This document shows, piece after piece, positions 36,901 through 46,118 of a DNA stretch of 64,000 nt. Under the pieces are notes generated by a model. That model worked only from the letters and a program-made list of their open reading frames with translations. It was not told the origin of the DNA and did no database searches. Each line of letters starts with the position of its first letter. Position 1 is the first letter of the stretch. Source of the DNA: Gadus chalcogrammus (lineage: Eukaryota > Chordata > Actinopteri > Gadiformes > Gadidae); the NCBI RefSeq assembly GCF_026213295.1, contig NC_079432.1, forward strand, positions 11,127,812-11,191,811. Reading direction: 5' to 3'. The position numbers were made by a program, and so were the translations under genes.

Positions 36901-37530
36901 TTTAATGAGTGCATAATCCCGTGCAAATTTGAAAAGTTGTGTCATCGCTACCTTCGAATCAGAACTTTAACACCTCATAAGGAGCTGATGGTCTTCTCAT
37001 GGAGCTCACAACATAGCACACCTTTAAGAAAGGCGCAGTGCAACCTTTTATAATCGCGTGTGTGCACACAGATCACGCCACATTTCAGCCAGCCCTTGGA
37101 AGGCGAGACCCGTTGTGTGAGGGTTTACCCTAATGAGTGGGACGGTGCCAGAGATTGCCTGGTGACGCCGTACCTCGGCGACGACTCAAACCCCGAAACA
37201 GCTGGTGAAGAGACAGAGTGGGCGGTGCCAACCCCGGAAGGCAGCAGCTTGAGCGCAGGGGAGGACAGCGAACCGCCAACGGAGGAGGTGGAGCTTAGTG
37301 CCGACCAAGCCGGCCTATCCGTGCAAGACTCTCGGGAGGAGGAGGATACGCTGTTGCAGGAATATTCGGAAGTTTTCCTGCTTCCACAGAGCAGCCCCTA
37401 TCGAAGCCAAAATGCAGTGCCGCCTCAAGGGCCCCGGAGCGTCAACGATGGCAGAGAACTTTCTGGAAACAAACACAGCCCTATGTATGTCTCCATGGAG
37501 ATGTTCAAAGAGGGACCGGACAGGGGATGA
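30893..37530 (+). CDS. gp130-class type I cytokine receptor (gene-level entry, 16 coding exons)
   Basis: A single-pass signalling receptor for a helical cytokine. Sixteen exons with GT-AG borders and compatible phases give 805 residues. Order: signal peptide (1 to about 15), Ig-like domain (about 19-112), two-domain cytokine-binding module with CNWE and WSEWS at 296-300, three fibronectin III domains, transmembrane helix (about 601-625) and a tail of about 180 residues. The box 1 motif VPNPGHSSLALWP is at 635-647. Tail tyrosines lie in YRSQ (763, a YxxQ STAT3-type site), YVSM (792) and YLGD (687). This architecture is shared by gp130, CSF3R and IL12RB2; box 1 also resembles IL31RA and CSF3R. 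The tail is far shorter than gp130's. I cannot name the orthologue by eye. No frame breaks were seen. Confidence 0.92.
31113..31391 (+). CDS. Receptor exon 2: Ig-like domain
   Basis: Acceptor CACAAACAG, donor GTAAGA. Contains paired cysteines in VTCQSSC and IQCHSV, and several Asn-linked glycosylation sequons (NSS, NFT). Matches domain D1 of gp130-class receptors. Confidence 0.9.
31455..31663 (+). mobile_element. tRNA-derived SINE in receptor intron 2
   Basis: The 5' part looks like a tRNA: A box TAGCTCAGGAGG and B box AGTTCGATCCCC, about 40 bases apart. The 3' part ends in CCTTGGATAAAAGCAGCTGC, with TGAATGCCCTAATTGTAATG just after, the LINE-related tail seen in many fish SINEs. Not a functional tRNA gene: the acceptor stem is not closed. 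Confidence 0.8.
31692..31821 (+). CDS. Receptor exon 3: first half of cytokine-binding domain D2
   Basis: Encodes KPSNVSCLIRLNR and MVCNWEHAM, the conserved first cysteine pair with C-x-W. Ends in phase 2 before GTGAGT. Confidence 0.92.
31903..32069 (+). CDS. Receptor exon 4: second half of D2
   Basis: Completes a Cys codon and continues DSCSDLKIAYCNSG to FDPFQI. Holds the second cysteine pair of D2. Donor GTAAGT. Confidence 0.92.
32175..32290 (+). CDS. Receptor exon 5: start of D3
   Basis: WVLAPPELHVTALVSYLLVG, the hinge and first strands of the second cytokine-binding domain. Acceptor TTTTTAG, donor GTGACT. Confidence 0.9.
32411..32434 (+). CDS. Receptor exon 6: 24-bp microexon
   Basis: VLDNRTEV, with acceptor CCGTATCTAG and donor GTAAGT. 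In phase 0 on both sides. It could be skipped without breaking frame. Confidence 0.7.
32638..32797 (+). CDS. Receptor exon 7: WSXWS exon
   Basis: Contains CVVYTVSARCAVDRSPWSEW and the final S, the WSXWS box of D3. The acceptor is ambiguous: TTTTAG at 32634 or CAG at 32637, differing by one Gln (NAGNAG-type tandem acceptor TAGCAG). Confidence 0.93.
33087..33169 (+). CDS. Receptor exon 8: FNIII domain 1, first part
   Basis: PKTFQFNLWRKVVQQ to VKVMWT. The WRK motif follows the WSXWS domain in gp130-class receptors. Confidence 0.9.
33294..33510 (+). CDS. Receptor exon 9: FNIII domain 1, second part
   Basis: EIPQTCKEEYTYYVDYLLYT to YVPAVGE. Weak acceptor (TTAAAAAG), strong donor GTGAGT. Confidence 0.88.
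33628..33792 (+). CDS. Receptor exon 10: FNIII domain 2, first part
   Basis: TLPQVSDIQASAHGGIIQVN to NHTETKLY. Preceded by a short GT run that ends ten bases before the acceptor. Confidence 0.9.
34454..34555 (+). CDS. Receptor exon 11: FNIII domain 2, second part
   Basis: DLRDFRLYNITVTPVFSNKT onward. The YNITVTPV string is characteristic of the gp130/CSF3R family. Confidence 0.92.
34638..34793 (+). CDS. Receptor exon 12: FNIII domain 3, first part
   Basis: VPQAIYISELRPEDTRAYVR to PPVMLY. Acceptor GTGCACAG, donor GTAAGT. Confidence 0.9.
34903..35043 (+). CDS. Receptor exon 13: FNIII domain 3, second part
   Basis: NQSVSCTQRRAVLENLKQST to HFQTQKH. Acceptor TGTATGTAG, donor GTAAGT. The next coding exon is 1.26 kb away across the solo LTR. 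Confidence 0.88.
35679..35986. mobile_element. Solo LTR (308 bp) in receptor intron 13
   Basis: Begins TGTCATGGTC and ends CCTTAACA, so it has TG...CA termini. It carries an internal AATAAA at 35915-35920 and is flanked by identical 5-bp direct repeats AGATA at 35674-35678 and 35987-35991. No coding sequence and no second LTR nearby. Probably left by LTR-LTR recombination of an LTR retrotransposon; the family was not determined. Confidence 0.8.
36301..36382 (+). CDS. Receptor exon 14: transmembrane helix
   Basis: DPVLVLVMTICVTLLFFSLS then IFGVCCV: a single hydrophobic span ending in phase 2 before GTAGGT. Confidence 0.93.
36644..36725 (+). CDS. Receptor exon 15: box 1
   Basis: WYKTFLGKMVPNPGHSSLAL and WPSQSNQK. 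The PNPxxSS...W pattern is the JAK-binding box 1 of gp130-class receptors. Acceptor CTCTCAG, donor GTGAGG. Confidence 0.95.
37072..37530 (+). CDS. Receptor exon 16: cytoplasmic tail
   Basis: 152 codons and TGA. Acidic, Glu/Ser-rich tail with YRSQ and YVSM tyrosine motifs; no clear box 2 by eye. A short acceptor (GCACACAG) follows a GTGTGTGCACAC stretch. Confidence 0.93.
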   Translation: MTPHFSQPLEGETRCVRVYPNEWDGARDCLVTPYLGDDSNPETAGEETEWAVPTPEGSSLSAGEDSEPPTEEVELSADQAGLSVQDSREEEDTLLQEYSEVFLLPQSSPYRSQNAVPPQGPRSVNDGRELSGNKHSPMYVSMEMFKEGPDRG

Positions 37531-37607
37531 GATGGAGAAAGTCATTTTGTTTCCATTGTCGATGTTCATATCATAGCCCCTTCATCCATATCAAGATATA
37601 TAAATGA

Positions 37608-37613
37608 AATAAA
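37608..37613 (+). terminator. Polyadenylation signal of the receptor gene
   Basis: AATAAA 78 bases after the stop codon, the first signal downstream. It implies a very short 3' UTR of about 100 nt. Confidence 0.7.
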
Positions 37614-37779
37614 CTAGAAACACGTTTCGGTTTTTGTACTGTATTCATCATTGTAATACACTATTATTATGTTTTGTACACTTATTCATGCTTTTGTATC
37701 ATATTTTATGTCTGTCGGTCCATCCATATGGCCCCTTCCACTGTTAGGGGCACTTGAGCTTTTCCATTTATAAAACAAA

Positions 37780-38700
37780 AGGTTAATGATCTACAAACTA
37801 TTACCAATGTGTTAATAGGTTTATAGGTTTTATAGGTTTATTTATTTAGCACACATTCACAGTAATGGTGCAAGGAGGGAACGAAGCCCAATGGGCTTGT
37901 ACACAATAAAGGCTGTAAATGCCTCAAATACCAATACAGCATTTATAATCCTCACTTTCGATGACCCCACACCAAAGTCAGAAATAATGGTTTATAACTT
38001 CCTGATCATGAATTTCAGCTTTATTAAGTGTTACATAAAAATGTATATAGCTTCTTAATCTTTAATTATGCTTATTAATGTTCAATAACACAAAGTAGTA
38101 TTCATGATGGAACATTGCTTTTATAAATGCTTAATTCACTATGAATTTACTGCTTATTACTACTTTATTAATGCTTCAAAGTTGTATCAAAAAGTACTGC
38201 GTAAAGTGAAGAAAATGATTGTTGATACCATAGGAACACGAAGACATTCATCACAGGTAAGCTGCAGTGGCCCTTTTTCTTTGCAGGCCCCGACTGTACA
38301 TTTTTTGTGATATATTAATTTAATTGTAGGTTACCACAATAAAAGCTTTACGTACTTTAATGTAAACAATACGCCTTATTATTCTCACAGAACCGCTTTG
38401 AACCTTTCTCAAAACCGCTCAGTTTTTAAGGCGCGTTCATGTTTCTGGTAAAGACGGTGCGTCAGTGATGACAAGTGCCCCTGACTGCAGCCCGCAGATC
38501 GGGGAGGAGCTAAATGTGGGCGGGTCTAAACGTTTAACCCATGGTTTTACCCTCTCGGGCGCCATCTGGCGGCGGAGATCCGGCAGCACATTCTCAAACA
38601 TCAATACAGCACAGCACAGCACAATGACTTACCGGTAATATGGAAAAAAGTTCATGCATTTGATAGACTTTCCTACTTTTAACTTGTCATTTCAAATGTC
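37780..38700. other. Intergenic AT-rich repeat debris
   Basis: AT-rich sequence with AATGCTTATTAATG-type words resembling the fold-back elements elsewhere in the window. No gene recognised. Confidence 0.5.
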
Positions 38701-38787
38701 TTCTTTAGTAGACTGGTAATCAAGTTCAACTCGCCAGCCGGCGAGAGGAAATCCAACCACGCCGCTTTAAAGAACATGTCTATATTC

Positions 38788-39015
38788 TTAAGCCGTAAAA
38801 GGGGTCCCGGACTCCAGCACAGAGTTGCCGAGTGAGCCCCGGGACATGTCTAACATGTAAAAACGGACAAAGGGGCCGGGGGAAGACCAAGACGCAGCCG
38901 CGCAGATGTCTTCCACCGAAACGCCCCTGAGTAGAGCCGTTGAAGAGGCCACGCTCCGTGTGGAGTGAGCTTTAACGCCCAACGGTGGCGCCAAGCCCTG
39001 CCGAGAGTAGGCTAA
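38788..39015 (-). pseudogene. DIRS retrotransposon fragment A: C-terminal tyrosine recombinase
   Basis: The - strand frame begins APPLGVKAHSTRSVASS and continues to FVRFYMLDM, then a stop at 38788. It carries the HxxR (HSTR) and catalytic Tyr (FYML) motifs of the DIRS-type tyrosine recombinase. These two motifs are missing from the larger fragment at 40189-42730. The upstream side is cut by a MITE at 39016. Confidence 0.8.
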
Positions 39016-39552
39016 TGGTGCGTTTTAATATCCATCCGTCTCGGAGGTCCGAGGACGTTGCCTAGGGACAAGCACAAACACGCCCCTTTTCCTCGGACGG
39101 CGATCTCGCCATCTCGGTTGAACTCAGTGGTGACCGAGCGAAATTCCGAGACAGAATTCAAGATGGCTGCCCATTGTGACTTGAAGTATGAACTGTTTTC
39201 ATTGTGCTTGGACCACTTTGGTGGCTTAAATTGTAATTTCAATCACTCGTATTACTGCAATACCTTACTGCGTCCGTATCTCTGCCTATGTACACAAACA
39301 TACTGTATTTGTGTACAGCACTTCGGTCAACTACTGTTGTTTTAAATGTGCTATCTAAATAAACTTGACTTGACTATGGCCTATAGGCTACTTATATTGG
39401 ATCGCCTGGTCCTCTGCCAATGCTACCGCGACAACAGCTTTCCGGGTGGCATCTATGTTTTCCTCCAACGACCGAGGGAAATAATAAAACGCTTGAAGTG
39501 TGGGCGTGGCGTCAGATCCGAGTCGGTTCGCAGAGAATACTCGAACGCACCA
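39016..39552. mobile_element. Harbinger-like MITE (537 bp) inside the DIRS remnant
   Basis: Terminal inverted repeats TGGTGCGTT at the left and AACGCACCA at the right, with weaker similarity inward. Flanked by TAA at 39013-39015 and 39553-39555, the 3-bp TWA target duplication typical of PIF/Harbinger. Host sequence is continuous across the insertion, as the parallel copy at 40189-40265 shows. Non-coding. Confidence 0.88.
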
Positions 39553-39591
39553 TAAGCAAACACCCTCACATACCCAGCGAGAAAACCGCTG
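39553..39591 (-). mobile_element. DIRS fragment A, continuation beyond the MITE
   Basis: After the TAA duplicate the sequence CAAACACCCTCACATACCCA and on to CCGCTG matches 40230-40265 with one or two changes, then diverges. Confidence 0.8.
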
Positions 39592-40188
39592 AGTGCAGCC
39601 AGCAACTATTTAAATTGTTATATAATGTATTGATAAAGATATAGGTATAGATATAATTACTCTAATATACTATATATATTAATTACTAAATTAATTAATA
39701 ACTATAATTCAAGCAGTTCTCCCATGCAAACGTATACATTTACAGTTACACATTTACATTGAAATAAATAGAATAACGAAAAGCGTGTTAACCAACAATC
39801 CCTATATATGCAACATTTGCAACAGAAAATAACTTGCCGCTTATTTTTCTCGTTTTGCACATGTGAAACTGAAAGTGTTTAGACATCTCAGACTTCCCTC
39901 ACCAAACAGTAATGTAATAGTCAGCAACAATCAAAAGAGCGTGGTGCGGGGGGGAGATCTGACCGAGATGTGACAAAAGTTGCTCAAAGGATTTGTGTTC
40001 AAGTTGAGGGTGAAGGAGGAAGAGGTATTTATCTTCATCTGGTCACATGATATATAATTTAGAATTCACTCCCACACCAACAGCTGCAGAGTATGGCTTA
40101 CATTCTACTAGCCTACTTATTCTAATATTAAGGAATACAATCCTACATTACTCAACGTATGTTGAAGACAGGGGAAGAGGGGGAAAAA
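39592..40188. other. AT-rich segment between the two DIRS fragments
   Basis: About 597 bp without resemblance to the DIRS element, flanked on both sides by the same roughly 77-bp piece of DIRS sequence. Contains TATA-rich sequence at 39640-39700. No gene and no terminal inverted repeat recognised. Confidence 0.6.
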
Positions 40189-42730
40189 ACGCCCAACGGT
40201 GGCGCCAAGCCCTGCTGAGAGTAGGCTAAGCAAACAACCTCACATACCCAGCGAGAAAACCGCTGCTTAGAGAGAGCGCGGCCCCTGCTAGCGTCGCTAT
40301 AACACAAAAACAACTGTTGTGTGGAGCGGAACGCGGCCGAGCGATTCACGTACATAGCCAGCGCCCGCACCGGGCACAGGAGATGCAACTCCGCCTCCGC
40401 CTCACTAGAATGAGGCGGGGGTTGAAAAGCCTTAAGCACAATATCCCTCGACCGAAAATAACTATTAATGTTCTCCTGGAGGAACGCAGGATTAGGTCTG
40501 CGCAGCGCGAAGGAGCTGTCCTCGTTTAGCAACAAGCAACTCGGGCTGACAAACAGAGCGGTTAGCTCACCGGCCCGCTTGGCAGAAACCAAGGCCAACA
40601 AGAGTGCCATCTTAAAGGACATGGCATCCAAGGGGGCCTGAGAAAGAGGCTCGAAAGGATCCCTGGACAATCCGCGCAACACGGTGGGGAGATCCCAGCG
40701 TGGTGTAAGCACGCGTGAAAACAGGCCTAACCCGTCTAGCCCCACGCAAGAACCTCTTGACCAGTGGATGGCTGAAGATCGGTCCACCATCACAGCCTGC
40801 ATGGCCAGCCGAAACGGCTGCCGCATAGACCTTGATAGTGGAGAAGGCCAAACCTTTTTCCAATAAGTTTTGCAGAAACGAAAGCACGCTTCCCACCTCG
40901 CATCGAGATGGGACAGCGTGGTTCCTCTCACACCAATTAGAGAAGGCGCACCACTTCGCCGCATAGAGGGAAGAAGTAGAAGGCGCACGAGCGCTCTGAA
41001 TAGTGTTGATAACCGTCTCAGGCAAACCTTTGCCCTGCAGGATCAACCTCTCAGGAGCCAAACCAACAGCCGTCCCGAGACATCGGACGGGTGGTGCACC
41101 GTCCCGTGGGCCTGTGAAAGCGCATCCGGCCTGAACGGTACCGGCCACGAGAGCGCGGCCAGCTCTGGAAAACACAGAGCTGAACGGTTCTCCGGGGCCA
41201 CTAATATCAGGGACAGTCTCTCCTGTCTGACCCGTTCCAGAAGAGGAAGGATCAGCTGGAGCGGGGGAAACGCATACAAGAGAGCCCGCGGCCAAGGTGT
41301 GTGTGCCCACGCATCCACCCCCAACGGGGGAAGATCCCGAGGGCTGAGGGAGAACCACCACCTGCAGTGCGTGTTCTCCCAGGACGCGAAGAGGTCCACC
41401 TGCGCTGTCCCGAACCTCTGCCAGATCAGTCTGACAATGTCGGGATGTAACCGCCACTCGTCTCGGCGGGGACCGCCTCGAGACATGAGGTCCGCCCCAA
41501 AGTTCTGGGCGCCCGCGATATGCAGGGCTCTTAGACTGAGGAGAGACTGATGAGCCCAAAGCCAGAGCTCGACCGCCTTTCGGTGGAGAGCAGGGGAGCG
41601 GACTCCCCCCTGTCTGTTGATGTACGCCGCCGCCGACACGCTGTCTGTCCTGATCAGAACGTGGCGGCCGCGCACCAGGTGAAAGAAATGCAACAGCACT
41701 TTCCTCACAGCGTCGAGCTCCAACACATTTATGTGTGCTATAGGGGGCGTGCGTCACTCGTCTCCGACCGAGTGAGAGAGGCACGTTCCTCCCCAACCCG
41801 TCAACGAGGCGTCCGTGAAGACCACTACGTAGGACGCCACCCTGCCCAGGGGAACACCCCTGAGACGGGCGGAGGGTCTTTTACAATATTCCAGGTCTGG
41901 CGACACCGAACGGGGAACGAGGAGCACCCTGAGCTTGTGTCGCCAGGGGTCCAACCGTTGGCGAGCAAACCACCGCTGGAGTCTGCGCATAAAGAGCAGA
42001 CCCAGGGGGACCACGGGGTGGGCAGCTGCCATCAGCCCTAACAGGCGCATGGTGGATAGTGCGGTCACGTTTCTGCGAACGCGAAAAACGGGAGAGCGCC
42101 GACAGGATGGCGTCTCGCCGAGGAGGCGAAAGCATCGCGGGTCATGGTGGCTGAGTCTAGGCAAAGCCCCGAGTAGACTGTCTGCCGGCTGGGGAGCGGG
42201 GAGCTCTTCCCCCAGTTGATGGCAAAACCCAGGAAGGAGAGATGGTTTATCACCAACATGATGTCCGTTCTCGCGGTCTCTTCTGAGTTGCTCAGAATAA
42301 GCAGGTCGTCTAGGTAGAAGAGAATTCTCTGTCCCCGACGCCTGAGCGGTTCCAACGCCGTCTCCACACACTTCGAGAAGGTGCGCGGAGCCAGGGAATA
42401 GCCGAACGGCAGACACTGGTCCTCGTACGCCATCCCCATAAAGGCAAAGCGGAGAAACTTCCTGTGCGCCTGCCGAACAGGGACGTGGAAGTAAGCATCC
42501 TTGAGATCCAGGGATGTGAACCAGTCGCCCTCTCTCACACACCGGAACAACGCTCCGACAGTGAGCATTCTGAACTTCCTCGTGGCAACGAATCTGTTGA
42601 ACACGCGAAGATCCAGAATAGGTCCCTTTCCCCCAAACTCCTCCGACAGCGGCCAGCCCAGAGCCGCCTCATAAGCCCATCCCCAAACCACGCAACACCA
42701 ACGCTGCAACGCATCACCTCAAGCAGAAGG
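40189..42730 (-). pseudogene. DIRS-type retrotransposon remnant B (RT, RNase H, tyrosine recombinase)
   Basis: A DIRS-order retroelement copies itself through reverse transcription and integrates with a tyrosine recombinase instead of an integrase. On the - strand the order is: reverse transcriptase (42709-42065; DLKDAYFHVPV, and YLDD at about 42316-42305), RNase H (TDASLTGWG in a second frame near 41800, then IRTDSVSAAAYINRQGG near 41660), and recombinase (TIKVYAAAVSAGH near 40830; ALVSAKRAGELTAL near 40590). The frame changes at least three times, and the recombinase stops before its HxxR...Y end. No gag-like part is present: the 5' side is truncated near 42730-42775. Inactive. Confidence 0.88.
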
Positions 42731-42775
42731 CTCCTCAAACGGAGTCTGGGCGTTCAGACGGAGACTCCAAATCTA

Positions 42776-43090
42776 ATAATAATAATAATACATTTAATTT
42801 AGAGGCGCCTTTCAAGACACCCAAGGTCACCTTACAGAGCATATAGTCATCATAAATCGTTTAAAAAAACAAGACATTTTGAAAAAACTAAACAAAAGAA
42901 AAACATAATAAATAAAACAGTGATCAGTTAGACGTTGTGTGCGAGTTTGAACAGGTGAGTTTTGAGTTGTGACTTGAAGGTTGTAATGGTGTCTGACTGT
43001 TTTATGTGTGGGGGGAGGGAGTTCCAGAGCCTGGGTGCTGAACAGCTGAATGACCGGGCACCCATTGAAGTGAGTCGTGATGTGGGGATA
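42776..43090. mobile_element. Interspersed repeat (GGCGCCTTTCAAGACACCCA family), copy 1
   Basis: Starts with an ATA/AAT microsatellite, then TTTAATTTAGAGGCGCCTTT and CAAGACACCCAAGGTCACCT. A near-identical start recurs at 46727. Copy 1 is longer, reaching about 43090. The order (class) was not determined. Confidence 0.75.
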
Positions 43091-43364
43091 CATAGTAGTC
43101 CAGCAGAGTTATCATTATCTACCTTGTCTTTTCACATATTCAGCCTTATGTTATTGGCTTTGTTACGTATTTTAAGAACCTGAGCTGCCCCCACATAGTC
43201 CCAAGGAAGCAGGACCAAACACATAAGCCCTAAATACTATACATTGCCACAAGGGGAGCAGGACCTTATTGAAGGCTGCAATATCTGCTCCAACCACACA
43301 GAAGGCAGCACCTTTAGAGGCTAATACGTCACATAGGCCACGCCCACTTCACCCTATCAATCTC

Positions 43365-43560
43365 AAAAGGTTCAAAGGTTCAAAGGTTTTTATTCGCCAT
43401 TTGTGCATAAACCAGACAGTTCAAACCCATTGGAATTCTTGTGCAGGGCTTCCCAAGTCAAGTACAGTATTAATACAGAGAGAGATCGAGAGAGAGAGAT
43501 CGAGAGAGCGAGAGAGCGCAGCACAATAAATAGTAATAATAGAAAATATAAAAAGTTTTA
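43365..43560. repeat. Interspersed or low-complexity repeat with (GA)n
   Basis: Contains a triple GGTTCAAA repeat at about 43369-43390 and GAGAGATCGAGAGAGAGAGA near 43480-43520. Probably a degraded interspersed element; family not assigned. Confidence 0.5.
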
Positions 43561-43934
43561 AAAATTGAGATAAGGACAAATTGCATGTTGTGCATTGCAT
43601 TTCAGTTCAATCTCGACAGAGAAGTTGGACTTCAGAATCTTCTAGCTGCTACCAGACAAAGGGTTAATGTTTTTGATCAGCAGGGAGACGCTCAGCACGT
43701 GTTCAACACGCTTCCACCTCCTTTTGCTCCGTAGTTACCATACCGAAATACTTTAACAAATAAAGTGTGTTAAAAGCTATCCTGGATTGGAACCCTTTCT
43801 TGGAAGAACTCTGCAGCTTCATAGTCCTATGATTGATATCGTCAGATCAGATTCACCAGTAAGGATGCTTAAGCTGCTCAGCTGTCCCAATTCCCCAAAA
43901 CAAAATCTGTAAAGATGAGGTATCTTTATTCAAT

Positions 43935-44180
43935 TCAATTTTATTTGTATAGCCCTTAATCACCATTACAGTCTCAAAGGGCTTAACAGGCCAAATATTT
44001 GTGACACCCCCCTTTACCCATGCCCCCACACGGGCAAGAAAAAACTCCCTTGAATCAGCAAGGAAGAAATCTTGAGAAGAAACGCAATGGAGGGGATCCC
44101 TTCTTCCAGGGATGGTCAGGAGTGCAATGGGTGCCACAATTGCAGGGGAAAGGAGATGCCTTTAAAGAAACAAAGTGGAG
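43935..44180. mobile_element. Interspersed repeat (TTTATTTGTATAGCCCTTAA family)
   Basis: TCAATTTTATTTGTATAGCC, CTCAAAGGGCTTAACAGGCC and CAAGAAAAAACTCCCTTGAA in this order are a widespread teleost repeat pattern. Non-coding; class not assigned. Confidence 0.65.
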
Positions 44181-44224
44181 CGACCCAGGGACAAGTCTGG
44201 TTTTGGTTTAAGATTAAGGATGGC

Positions 44225-44545
44225 TAACTTTTATTATTGGTGTTTGTTTAAGTTTAGGCATTAGTGATTGTATTAAAGATTGTTTAGGTATTAGGAAAGA
44301 GTTTAGTTATTAGAGATGCTAAGTTAGATTGTCAAGTTTAGGTACCAGGTTAGGGTAAGAGTTTAAGCATTTGGGCTTTTAAGTTTGGGTATTAGGTTAG
44401 GTTGAGGTAAGCGAGTTTAGGCCTTTGAGATGTTTAGTTAAATTGTTCGGTTTAGGTACTCGGTTAAGGTAAGAGAGTTTAGACATTTGAGATCTTTAGT
44501 TAGATGGTTAAGTTTGGGTATTAGGTTGGCTTTTTGTTTTGTTAG
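44225..44545. repeat. Degenerate 60-80 bp tandem repeat (GTTTAGGTATTAGGTTAGG type)
   Basis: Four or five diverged copies containing AGTTTAGGCATTTGAGATST, TTAGTTAGATKGTTAAGTTT and GGGTATTAGGTTAGG. GGTTAGGG-like words give a superficial telomere look. Confidence 0.75.
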
Positions 44546-44861
44546 ACACGTTACTTTAGGCATTTTATATGTTTCAATTTAGGACATTTGAAAGAAAGAT
44601 TAGAAAGATTGTTAAGCTCAGGTTTGCTCCAGCTTTGTCCCTTTAGTCGCTCCCTTAGAAAGAGGGTTACGAGGTAACTGGGTTAGAAATACAATAGTTG
44701 GGGTCACAGAAATAGAATGTATAAATCATTGAGCTAAACATGCTTTTCCTACAACATGGTGTGAATTACAGTACTTTTTTTTAAAGTTAAAATGGTAAAG
44801 TGGTAACAGTATGGTGTGTAGGAGGCAGGAGGAGTTGTAGGAGTTGTTGAGCTCCGAGTGG

Positions 44862-44960
44862 TTATGTCTGGGGTAGATTGGATTGTAGGTGTAGCCAGGG
44901 ATCCTCAGGGTGGATGGGGAGTAGGCCATCGTTGTAGATCAACTGTTCGGTCATCATACT
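44862..44960 (-). other. Exon-like segment, unidentified
   Basis: On the - strand, TTTATTTCAG is followed by a frame reading SMMTEQLIYNDGLLPIHPED and ending in TAA at 44862. The acceptor is convincing but I recognise no family. Could be the last exon of a decayed gene. Confidence 0.25.
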
Positions 44961-45179
44961 CTGAAATAAATTGAAGGCACAAAGTAAAGTCAGTCTCACA
45001 GTGTGCTGGCAGATTTAGAAGACATTTTGATCACCAAATGTGAAGGCCAATCAAAGACACAAATGCAGTAACAACACCATCTGGCATCAAACATAGGTCA
45101 TTACATTCAGTAATTTAGGTTGGATTTTATATTGATTTACAGGAGAGAAAAGGCTTCAAGTCATTACGGCAACAACATC

Positions 45180-45270
45180 AAAATCGTCAGTGCTGGATTA
45201 CCATCTTCAAATGTATGTATAATTGATACAAGTCAGTTGAGCTATTCCCAGGGAGTCTTCAACCTTTTTA
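45180..45270. repeat. Local duplication, copy A
   Basis: TCAGTGCTGGATTACCATCT through AGCTATTCCCAG and GTCTTCAA is repeated with indels at 46045-46115. Confidence 0.8.
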
Positions 45271-45388
45271 TGAAACAACTGCAAATGTCCAAGACAGTAC
45301 ACATCAATTCAATGGCCGAAGCATGTCATGTCCCAGTACGATAGGTGGCATGGCATTGTACCCATTTCAATCACCTTTTTTAAATAAA

Positions 45389-45506
45389 TCAGTTTCTAGT
45401 CTTCCTCCCATCCATAAACTGTAAATTGTGCACGTATTTTAACTGGTACATCATGGTGAGTTTCCTCGTCAGTCCAAAAGTGTGTCTTGCTCCTGGACCT
45501 CTCCAT
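45389..45506 (-). pseudogene. Myb/SANT-like DNA-binding domain fragment, frameshifted
   Basis: The - strand ATG at 45506 opens MERSRSKTHFWTDEETH. After a small indel the homologous sequence continues in another frame as MMYQLKYVHNLQFMDGRKTR, then stops at 45389. W-T-D-E-E-T...MDGRKTRN is the start of the trihelix/Myb-like domain found in Harbinger-associated and MSANTD-type proteins of fish. The break and early stop make it a relic. It may derive from a Harbinger transposon. Confidence 0.55.
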
Positions 45507-45902
45507 CGTGTTTGCCGTTTGACAGTGACAACACCATGACTATTGTCTCCTTCTATTACCTGCTCTGGGAAAAAATCTCCAGCATGCGCAGAACGCATAA
45601 CCCTGATTGAACGTACATGCACGATTAATGAGACCATCAATCGAATAATCTAGAGGTCTTAATCCGACGATGAGAAACCCGATCTGGTCTGATTTTAGTC
45701 AGACTAAGGTGTATACATGCATCTTAAAAATACAATCACAGTGAGACTAACCCAATAATTTGGTTCTCGAGTGTCATGTAAACACAAGTCTCGCTGGTGA
45801 TGTTTAGATGGATTGAACCAAAAGGACACCGCCTGAGAACAATCACAAAGGAACTGCACTGCACATATTCCATTTTATACGGCACAGAATAAAACCATAT
45901 GG

Positions 45903-46035
45903 CAAATAATTTAAATCGTACAGTGCATAGAATTGCAAAGACTTAAAATTGTATAGTGCATAGAATAGCAAATAAATAAAATCGTATAGTGCATAGAATT
46001 GCAAAGAATTAAAATTGTATAGTGCATCAACATCA
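45903..46035. repeat. Outlying ~31-bp AT-rich minisatellite, precursor-like
   Basis: Four units of TGCATAGAATTGCAAAGAAT with TAAAATYGTA, preceded by CACAGAATAAAACCATATGG. These are diverged relatives of the blocks in the macrosatellite that begins 1.8 kb further on. Confidence 0.85.
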
Positions 46036-46044
46036 AAACCACAT

Positions 46045-46118
46045 TAAAATAGTCAGTGCTGGATTACCATCTTTCATCAATAAATGTATACAAGTCAGTT
46101 CAGCTATTCCCAGTCTTC
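46045..46118. repeat. Local duplication, copy B
   Basis: Second copy of the sequence at 45180-45270, with small indels. It directly follows the outlying 31-bp repeats. Confidence 0.8.

Noticed and set aside
40870..42219. Long + strand frames across 40.9-42.2 kb
   Set aside because: Antisense to the DIRS reverse transcriptase, RNase H and recombinase; they have no recognisable motif.
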